Assembly: GCA_029820915.1 (NCBI GenBank)
Contig: JALGUI010000173.1
Location: forward strand, 1 to 6,241
Direction: 5' to 3'
DNA: 6,241 nt
From: Candidatus Zipacnadia bacterium
GTDB taxonomy: Bacteria > Armatimonadota > Zipacnadia > Zipacnadales > UBA5352
Part shown: one piece after another, positions 1 through 4,808 of the stretch
Layout: each line of letters opens with the position of its first letter
How positions within the stretch are numbered: position 1 is the first letter of the stretch
Notes under the pieces: generated by a model
What the model was told of the DNA's origin: nothing
Database searches by the model: none
Seen by the model: only the letters and a program-made list of their open reading frames with translations
Made by a program: the position numbers and the translations under genes

Positions 1-775
1 CGCCCACGCCATGGCCGACACGAGCATCGCCACCGGCGGCGGCGTCGGCTGGGGCCCCGGCGGGAAGAAGATGCGCCAGGGAAGCTCCGTCAGGCGGCCG
101 ATGACCCGCAGGGCACCCCCGCCGATGAGGGCCATGTCGCCGAGCAGGCCATCGTGCATGTAGCAGTGGATGAAGCACTCGCCGAGGGCCTGGCAGACCG
201 CCGGCACCATCCAGCCGATCAGCAGCCCGCCGATGCCGCCGATGGCGAGGCGCGCCTGGCGCGTGTGCACGGCTCGCGCCCGTTGCACGGCCATGACGAA
301 TGCAGCGACGGTCAGGCCGATGAGTGCCCAGGAGACGGCGTTGATGAGCGTCTCGGGAAGGGCCACACCGATGGCGTGGAGGTTCGCGTAGAACGAGGGC
401 GCCTCGGCGATGTAGACGCCGAGGGAGCCTGCGCCGAGCACGGCGTCGCTCAGGGGCGGCGATCCTCAGCACGCCCGCGCCCGCCATTCCGGCGAGAATC
501 CACGCCGGCGGCGGCGCGACGAGGGTGAGCAGCGCGGAGTCGCTGTGGCCGGGGAGCGCCCGGGCGACAAGCGTGTGCGGCAGGTCCAGCACCGCCAGCA
601 GCACCGGGGCCGTCAGGTTGATTGCCTTGCCGACCGCCCAGAAGCCCGGCGTGCCGCGCAGCGTGAGGCCGACGAAGCCGCCGGCGAGCATGAGCGCGAG
701 CGGCAGGGCGATGCCGACGCCGAGGCCGACGAGAGCGCCGATCGCGAGGGTCCGCCGCCAGCTCATCGCCTCCAT
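1..775 (-). CDS. Unrecognised multi-pass membrane protein, frameshifted and cut by the window edge
   Basis: Reading leftward from ATG at 775, with GGGAGG (786-781) five bases upstream, the first 107 codons give a hydrophobic protein with likely membrane segments near residues 9-38 and 83-104. At the G run 453-456 the frame breaks. The original frame stays open to the edge but becomes arginine-rich and soluble-looking. The +1 frame (CTG at 453) instead continues hydrophobic, with segments near composite residues 143-163 and 173-197 and a proline-rich stretch near 238-247. Dropping one base gives a coherent product of at least 258 residues. In the second frame a TGA lies just upstream of the break, so that half has no start of its own. 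The gene begins 20 nt after nadA, so it is probably the third gene of the nifS-nadA operon. I do not recognise the family. The break may be a sequencing error or a real mutation. Confidence 0.6.
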   Translation of the reverse strand, partial: MEAMSWRRTLAIGALVGLGVGIALPLALMLAGGFVGLTLRGTPGFWAVGKAINLTAPVLLAVLDLPHTLVARALPGHSDSALLTLVAPPPAWILAGMAGAGVLRIAAPERRRARRRLPRRLHRRGALVLREPPRHRCGPSRDAHQRRLLGTHRPDRRCIRHGRATGASRAHAPGAPRHRRHRRAADRLDGAGGLPGPRRVLHPLLHARWPARRHGPHRRGCPAGHRPPDGASLAHLLPAGAPADAAAGGDARVGHGVG

Positions 776-795
776 GCCGGCCTCCCGTCCCGCGG

Positions 796-1701
796 TCAAC
801 TCACCTCGAGCATGCGCTCGACGGTGAGGCGAGCGAGCTCGGCCACGTCCGGGTCGATCTCGATGGGATACTGCATCTTCTCGAGCGAGGCCACGGTCTT
901 CGCCGCCGTGGTCTTCTTCATGTTCGGGCAGACGGTGTGCGGCACCACGTAGAAGGTCTTGTCGGGGTTCTCCTGCTGGAGTCGGTAGACCATCCCCTCC
1001 TCCGTGCCGACGATGATCTCGCGTGCGTCGGTCTCGCGCGCGAAGGTGACCATGCCGCCGGTCGAGGCCACGTCGTCGGCGATGTCCACGACCTCGTGCC
1101 GCGCCTCGGGGTGGACGATGAAGACCGCGCCGGGGTGCTGCTCCCGCATGTAGTCGATCGTGCTCGGGTTGATGCGCACGTGGGTCGGGCAGTAGCCGCC
1201 CCAGGCGATGATCTCCTTGTCGGTGTGACGCGCCACCCAGTCCGCCAGATGCATATCGGGGATGAACAGCACCGTGTCGGCGTCGAGCGAGTCGACGACG
1301 CGCCCCGCATTGGCGGAGGTGCAGCAGATGTCCGACTCGGCTTTGACCTCGGCGGTGGTGTTCACGTAGGCGACCACCGGCGCGCCCGGGTGCTCGGCCT
1401 TGAAGCGCCGAAGCTGCTCGGGCGTGATCATGTCGGCCATCGGGCAGCCCGCGCTGGGGTCGGGCATCAGCACGGTCTTGTCGGGCGACAGGAGCTTGGC
1501 CGTCTGCGCCATGAAGTGGACGCCGCAGAAGACGATCACGTCCGCGTCGGTTGCCGCCGCCTGCTGCGACAGGCCCAGCGAGTCGCCAAGGAAGTCGGCC
1601 AGGTCCTGGACCTCGGGGATCTGGTAGTTGTGCACGAGGATGACGGCGTTGCGCTCGGCCTTGAGCTCGGCAACGCGCCGAGCGATGTCTGCCTGTGTCA
1701 T
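796..1701 (-). CDS. nadA: Quinolinate synthase A (NadA), [4Fe-4S] enzyme
   Basis: NadA condenses iminoaspartate with dihydroxyacetone phosphate to quinolinate, the pyridine precursor in de novo NAD synthesis, in the cytoplasm. The protein is 301 residues, the compact single-unit size seen in thermophile and archaeal-type enzymes. The three expected cluster cysteines are Cys86 (AGCPMAD), Cys171 (GGYCPTHVRI) and Cys258 (PHTVCPNMKKTT). Their spacing of 85 and 87 is close to the family pattern. Residues matching known substrate contacts include His24 and Tyr26 (VHNYQ), Ser41, Tyr112 and Asn114 (AYVNT), Ser129 (CTSANA), and His197 with Glu199 (HPEA). The ATG at 1701 is preceded by a GGAAGG-type ribosome site. 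The gene lies 29 nt after a cysteine desulfurase gene, which probably supplies cluster sulfur, and 20 nt before a membrane-protein gene. NadB and NadC must be encoded elsewhere. Confidence 0.97.
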   Translation of the reverse strand: MTQADIARRVAELKAERNAVILVHNYQIPEVQDLADFLGDSLGLSQQAAATDADVIVFCGVHFMAQTAKLLSPDKTVLMPDPSAGCPMADMITPEQLRRFKAEHPGAPVVAYVNTTAEVKAESDICCTSANAGRVVDSLDADTVLFIPDMHLADWVARHTDKEIIAWGGYCPTHVRINPSTIDYMREQHPGAVFIVHPEARHEVVDIADDVASTGGMVTFARETDAREIIVGTEEGMVYRLQQENPDKTFYVVPHTVCPNMKKTTAAKTVASLEKMQYPIEIDPDVAELARLTVERMLEVS

Positions 1702-1730
1702 AGCACCTTCCCCAGGGGACTTCTTGAGCG

Positions 1731-2882
1731 TCAGCGGCCGGGATACAGTGGCGACATGTCACGCAGCCGCTGGATGATCGGCGGCAGGACCTCCAGGACG
1801 GTGTCGATCTCCTCGTCGGTGGTGTAGCGGCTCAGGCTCAGCCGCAGCGAGCCGTGGGCGACCTCGTGCGAGTAGCCCATTGACAGCAGCACATGTGACG
1901 GGTCCAGCGAGCCGGACGTGCAGGCCGAGCCGCTGGAGCCCGCGATGTCGCGCATGTCGAGCGAGAGCAGGATGCCCTCGCCCTCGATGTAGCGGAACAG
2001 GAAGCTGGCGATGTTCGGCAGGCGCCGCTCAGGGTGCCCGGACACGATGACCTCCGGGATCGCCGCCATGACGCCGTCGATGAGCCGGTCGCGCTGCGCC
2101 CTCATGCGCGTAATGGCCTCGGCGCCCACCTCCGCGGCCAGCTCGACGGCGCGGCCGAAGGCCACGATGCCGGGCACGTTCTCGGTCCCGGCGCGCAGGC
2201 GGCTCTCCTGGCTACCGCCCAGGATCTGCGGCTGCGGCCGGAAGCCCTTGCGCACGTACAGCGCCCCCACGCCCTTGGGGCCGTGGAGCTTGTGCGCCGA
2301 GAAGGCGGCCATGTCCACGCCCAGCTCAGCCACGTCCAGCGGCGCCTTGCCCAGCGACTGCACGGCGTCGGTGTGCAGCTTCGCGCCGGCCTCGCGCGCG
2401 ATGGCCGCGATCTCGGCGATGGGCTGGATGGTGCCGACCTCGTTGTTAGAGTGCATGACGGTGACCAGCCGCGTGTCGGGGCGGAGCGCCTTGCGCACCT
2501 CATCGGGATCGACGAGCCCGTGCCGGTCCACGGGGACGATGGTCAGCTCGAAGCCCTCGTCCTGGAGCGCCCTGCAGGTGTGCAGCACCGCATGATGCTC
2601 GATTGGCGACGTGATCATGTGGCCGTCGCCGACCTTGCCCATGGTGCCCCTGATGGCGAGGTTGTCGGCCTCGGAGCCGCCGCCGGTGAAGACGATCTCG
2701 TCGGACCGCGCGCCGATGTAGTCGGCAACCGCCTGCCGGGCCTGCTGCAAGGCCGCGGCCGAGCGCCCGGCGAGAGCGTAGACGCTGCTGGGGTTGCCGT
2801 ACTCGTCGCGCAGAAACGGCGTCATCGCCTCGAGGACCTCGGGCGCGACGCGCGTGGTGGCCGCGTTATCGAGGTAGATCAC
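1731..2882 (-). CDS. nifS: Cysteine desulfurase, NifS/IscS type
   Basis: This PLP enzyme removes sulfur from cysteine as a persulfide for Fe-S cluster assembly. With the GTG start at 2882 it has 383 residues, the usual family length, and begins at the conserved N-terminus MIYLDNAATT. Landmarks are the His that stacks on PLP (SPIEHHAVL, around residue 96), Asn147 (NNEVG), Asp172 and Gln175 (HTDAVQ), the PLP lysine Lys198 (FSAHKLHGPKG) and the persulfide cysteine Cys321 in SGSACTSGSLDPSHVL. The frame is open upstream to an ATG at 2972, but those 30 residues look non-conserved and that ATG lies in the promoter region. GGAGGGG (2895-2889) is six bases before the GTG and decides the start. It is the first gene of an operon with nadA, suggesting a desulfurase serving NadA. 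A general Isc role is possible, although no scaffold gene is visible here. Confidence 0.95.
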   Translation of the reverse strand: MIYLDNAATTRVAPEVLEAMTPFLRDEYGNPSSVYALAGRSAAALQQARQAVADYIGARSDEIVFTGGGSEADNLAIRGTMGKVGDGHMITSPIEHHAVLHTCRALQDEGFELTIVPVDRHGLVDPDEVRKALRPDTRLVTVMHSNNEVGTIQPIAEIAAIAREAGAKLHTDAVQSLGKAPLDVAELGVDMAAFSAHKLHGPKGVGALYVRKGFRPQPQILGGSQESRLRAGTENVPGIVAFGRAVELAAEVGAEAITRMRAQRDRLIDGVMAAIPEVIVSGHPERRLPNIASFLFRYIEGEGILLSLDMRDIAGSSGSACTSGSLDPSHVLLSMGYSHEVAHGSLRLSLSRYTTDEEIDTVLEVLPPIIQRLRDMSPLYPGR

Positions 2883-2898
2883 TCCGTACCCCTCCGCA

Positions 2899-2949
2899 CC
2901 GGCGCGTCGGCACTCACGGGACGGGCGGTGAGAGCGCAATTCGCGCCGG
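2899..2949 (-). promoter_or_regulatory. Possible structured leader of the nifS-nadA mRNA
   Basis: Perfect 8-bp GC arms (2899-2906 and 2942-2949) enclose a 5-bp inner stem (2913-2917 with 2928-2932). The structure ends three bases before the ribosome site of the desulfurase gene and lies inside the predicted 5' leader of about 86 nt. It could affect translation start, but stems of this size arise easily by chance in such GC-rich DNA. Confidence 0.28.
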
Positions 2950-2975
2950 GAACTTGAGCCCACAGGTTGCATCGC

Positions 2976-3004
2976 ATACTACGCCGACGACCGGGAGACG
3001 TCAA
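2976..3004 (-). promoter_or_regulatory. Sigma70-type promoter of the nifS-nadA operon
   Basis: On the minus strand, TTGACG (3004-2999) is followed by exactly 17 bp and TAGTAT (2981-2976): five of six matches to the -35 consensus and four of six to the -10, with the ideal spacer. Transcription would begin near 2969, giving a leader of about 86 nt before the GTG start at 2882. Its position rules against the upstream ATG at 2972 as the desulfurase start. Confidence 0.6.
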
Positions 3005-3037
3005 GGTTCGGCGCGGCGAGGGAATCGGGGGTGAACG

Positions 3038-3073
3038 GGCGGCGCGGGCCGAAGCTACCTGGCCCGCGCCGCC
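3038..3073 (-). terminator. GC-rich hairpin, likely terminator after the RNase H-like gene
   Basis: Arms 3038-3050 and 3061-3073 are perfect 13-bp reverse complements around a 10-nt loop. The hairpin starts 13 bases after the stop codon of the minus-strand RNase H-like gene and ends before the promoter of the nifS operon, so it separates two transcription units. No T run follows on either strand, so it is not a classic intrinsic terminator. Hairpins without a U tract are often proposed as terminators in GC-rich genomes. Confidence 0.5.
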
Positions 3074-3086
3074 GGTCGGAGTGGTG

Positions 3087-3569
3087 CTACACGACGGCGT
3101 CCTCGGGCAGCAGCGGGAGCTGGCGTGCCCCGAAGCTGCGCTCGCCGGGGCCCGCGGGCCTCGCGCTGGCGGCGAGCCGTCGGGCGGAGAACCATACGGA
3201 CGCGGTGGCCGCGATGATCTGCGGCCGCCCCACCTGGTTCATCATCGCGCGAACCCGCAGGCTCAGGGCCAGCACCTCCCGCGGCGCCGGCTGTTGTCCG
3301 GTGAGCTGATGGACCACCCGGGCGTTGTCGAGGTAGATGGCCGGGCGACCTACCCCTGTGTTCAGCGCCTCCTCCAGGACCTTCATCACTGCTTCGTAGG
3401 TGGCTGTGACCAGATCCGTGTTCTCAAGTGCCTGGCATATCGTCCCGATGGTGCTGCGATCGCGTGCCTTGAATATGATCCCGATGCCTGCAGCATCGCT
3501 GTCCTGGAGGGGCGCCGCGCTGACCAGGGCGTACGAGAACCTCTCCTCGTCCCTGCGTACCGCGTCCAT
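3087..3569 (-). CDS. RNase H-fold (RVT_3-like) protein, probably catalytically degenerate
   Basis: The 160-residue product resembles the RNase HI / reverse-transcriptase-like RNase H fold. The first strands run through residues 12-33 (ending AAGIGIIF), the helix carries TATYEAV (56-61) with Glu59, and the fourth strand and helix are AIYLDNARVVHQLTG (77-91) with Asp81. These match the second and third acidic ligands. The first ligand, normally Asp in a T-D-G motif on strand one, appears replaced in LVSAAP (residues 15-20). The fourth, near RRLAASA (130-136), also appears absent. It may therefore bind nucleic acid without cutting, or act in some other way. ATG at 3569 has the strong ribosome site GAGGAGGTG (3583-3575) five bases upstream, which supports real expression. 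It stands alone between a divergent operon and a terminator-like hairpin. The family call is moderately sure; the function is unknown. Confidence 0.7.
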   Translation of the reverse strand: MDAVRRDEERFSYALVSAAPLQDSDAAGIGIIFKARDRSTIGTICQALENTDLVTATYEAVMKVLEEALNTGVGRPAIYLDNARVVHQLTGQQPAPREVLALSLRVRAMMNQVGRPQIIAATASVWFSARRLAASARPAGPGERSFGARQLPLLPEDAVV

Positions 3570-3848
3570 GGCGGCACCTCCTCGCTATCCCCCCCACGGA
3601 GTTCGCCTCGAAGCGGACCTCCTCACTATCAGCCTACCCTCGCGCACCGGTGTGCTAACAACTCTGTACAGGTTTGACACCTCGAAGTGCCAAAAAGTTC
3701 GCCCGAAACCACTCTTAGTGCAGGTTGGGCCTTGGCATTGACGGGCGGCCGGGAAGGCGCCGGAGGTCTGCAGGCACCCGGGGCCGCCTCGCGATGGCGC
3801 TGCCCGCGGCCGCCGGCAGCGTTGCCATGTGCGGTGCGTCGCCAAGGA
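3570..3848. other. Divergent intergenic region with no convincing gene
   Basis: No credible coding sequence was found here on either strand; open frames are short and low in conserved character. It holds the ribosome site of the RNase H-like gene, an imperfect 14-bp palindrome GCGCACCGGTGTGC (3642-3655), a lower-GC patch (about 3655-3720) with a 22-bp dyad, and a GC-rich stretch (3740-3848) in which I see nothing definite. A weak minus-strand promoter is possible: TTGGCA (3693-3688), 17 bp, TGTACA (3670-3665). Its -10 is poor. Confidence 0.5.
3673..3694. promoter_or_regulatory. 22-bp imperfect palindrome, operator candidate
   Basis: TTTGACAC (3673-3680) and GTGCCAAA (3687-3694) are inverted with one mismatch around CTCGAA, whose centre TCGA is itself symmetric, so 9 of 11 base pairs fit dyad symmetry. 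It lies in the lower-GC patch about 100 bp upstream of the RNase H-like start and overlaps the only -35-like hexamers there on both strands. The size and symmetry suit a dimeric repressor or activator. I cannot assign a regulator family. Confidence 0.35.
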
Positions 3849-3877
3849 AGGCGGAAGTCGGTTGCCGACTTCTGCCT
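3849..3877. promoter_or_regulatory. Inverted repeat centred on the -35 box of the nfnAB promoter
   Basis: Arms 3849-3861 and 3865-3877 pair over 13 positions (one G-T pair) around a 3-base centre. The dyad covers the -35 hexamer TTGCCG (3862-3867) of the rightward promoter, the position expected for a repressor operator. As it lies upstream of the predicted transcription start, it would act as DNA and not as a leader RNA. A terminator for some upstream rightward transcript is an alternative, but no such gene is visible and no T run follows. Confidence 0.45.
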
Positions 3878-3891
3878 CAAGGAGGTATAAT
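3862..3891 (+). promoter_or_regulatory. Sigma70-type promoter of nfnAB
   Basis: A perfect TATAAT (3886-3891), striking in such GC-rich DNA, follows TTGCCG (3862-3867) with an 18-bp spacer. Transcription should begin near 3898, leaving a leader of about 47 nt before the GTG start at 3945. Confidence 0.65.
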
Positions 3892-3897
3892 GTGGTC

Positions 3898-3923
3898 GGG
3901 CGCGCAACCACGTGGGTGCGCCC
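3898..3923 (+). promoter_or_regulatory. Stem-loop at the predicted 5' end of nfnAB mRNA
   Basis: GGGCGC (3898-3903) pairs with GCGCCC (3918-3923), extended inward by a G-U and a C-G pair. The core is the perfect 8-bp palindrome CCACGTGG (3908-3915). The stem would form from the very first transcribed bases and end six bases before the ribosome site AGGAGG (3929-3934), leaving that site free. It may stabilise the mRNA 5' end, or the palindrome may be a protein-binding site. Confidence 0.4.
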
Positions 3924-3944
3924 ATGCGAGGAGGCGGCCGCAGC

Positions 3945-4808
3945 GTGTACGAGATTGTATTCCGCGAGGAGATCGCGCCGGATACCTGGCGCTACGTCGT
4001 TCGCGCACCCGAGATCGCCGAGCGCCGCAGGGCCGGCCAGTTCGTGGTCCTGCGCGTCGATGACAAGGGCGAGCGCTTTCCGCTGACCATCGTCGGCTCC
4101 GACCCGGACCAGGGCACCATCGAGCTGATCTTCCAGGCGGTGGGCACGTCCACGCGCCTGCTGGCGGACCTGCAGGTCGGCGATGAGGTCATCGACCTCC
4201 TCGGTCCCCTGGGGCACCCCACGCACATCGACTGCTTCGGTACCTGCGTGGTGACCGGCGGGGGCTACGGCATGGCGCCCGTGATCCCGATCGCGGAGGC
4301 CCTCAAGGACGCCGGCAACCGTCTCATCGGCATCAACGGCGCGCGCGCGAGGGAGCACGTCATCCTCGAGGACCGCCTGCGCGAGATCTGCGACCGCGTC
4401 GAGGTGTGCACCGATGACGGCAGCTACGGCCACCAGGGCTTCGTCACCGACGTGCTGCGCGGCATCATCGAGGCGGGCGAGCAGATCGACTACGTGCTGG
4501 CGATCGGTCCGACGCCGATGATGCGCGCCGTCGCCGAGCTGACGCGGCCGCGCGGCATCCGGACCGTGGTCAGCCTCAACCCGATCATGATCGACGGCAC
4601 CGGGATGTGCGGGGGCTGCCGTGTCGAGGTGGGCGGCGAGACGAAGTTCGCGTGCGTTGACGGGCCCGAATTCGACGGCCACCTGGTGAACTTCGACACG
4701 CTGATGCGCCGCCAGAAGATGTACGACGGCATGGAGAGCGAGGCGCAGCGGATGTACCGGCCGCACAGCACCCCCTGCCGGCAGGAGGAGGCGGCCCATG
4801 GACACTGA
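3945..4808 (+). CDS. nfnA: NfnA: FAD/NAD-binding [2Fe-2S] subunit of NADH-dependent ferredoxin:NADP+ oxidoreductase
   Basis: This is the small subunit of the cytoplasmic flavin-bifurcating NfnAB complex, which handles NADH. Relatives are often labelled sulfide dehydrogenase or ferredoxin-NADP reductase alpha subunit. From GTG at 3945 it has 287 residues. An FAD-binding barrel carries RFPLTI (44-49) and GPLGHP (87-92). The NAD domain has GGGYGMAP (105-112) and TDDGSYGHQGFVTD (156-169). The C-terminal [2Fe-2S] segment has Asp217, Cys222, Cys225 and Cys237 (MIDGTGMCGGC and FACVDGPEFDG), matching the one-aspartate, three-cysteine ligation described for NfnA. The frame is open to a GTG at 3912, but homologues start at the MYEIV-like segment. 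AGGAGG (3929-3934) ten bases upstream of 3945 supports the shorter form. The gene overlaps nfnB by 11 bp, implying translational coupling. Confidence 0.92.
   Translation: MYEIVFREEIAPDTWRYVVRAPEIAERRRAGQFVVLRVDDKGERFPLTIVGSDPDQGTIELIFQAVGTSTRLLADLQVGDEVIDLLGPLGHPTHIDCFGTCVVTGGGYGMAPVIPIAEALKDAGNRLIGINGARAREHVILEDRLREICDRVEVCTDDGSYGHQGFVTDVLRGIIEAGEQIDYVLAIGPTPMMRAVAELTRPRGIRTVVSLNPIMIDGTGMCGGCRVEVGGETKFACVDGPEFDGHLVNFDTLMRRQKMYDGMESEAQRMYRPHSTPCRQEEAAHGH

Noticed and set aside
154..528. Plus-strand open frames at the left end (154-528, 545-952)
   Set aside because: They are opposite the hydrophobic minus-strand gene and have shadow-frame composition. The minus-strand reading explains the DNA better once one base is corrected.
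937..1827. Plus-strand open frame of 296 codons opposite nadA
   Set aside because: It is the mirror of the nadA codons, Val/Gly/Asp/His-rich, without a ribosome site or motif.
2034..2957. Plus-strand open frame of 307 codons opposite nifS
   Set aside because: It is antisense to the cysteine desulfurase and low in conserved character; explained by codon bias.
3674..3679. Perfect TTGACA as a rightward -35 box
   Set aside because: No acceptable -10 lies 16-18 bp downstream; it is better explained as part of the 22-bp palindrome.
3602..3707. Two similar short dyads, TTCGCCTCGAA (3602-3612) and TTCGCCCGAA (3698-3707), considered as LexA-like boxes
   Set aside because: The arms are only 4 bp and do not fit the Gram-positive LexA box or the alphaproteobacterial GTTC direct repeat; chance is likely.
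3725..4063. Short plus-strand open frames in the region before nfnA
   Set aside because: They run into nfnA out of frame and cross its promoter, and they lack a convincing ribosome site. The products are Arg-rich and resemble nothing known to me.
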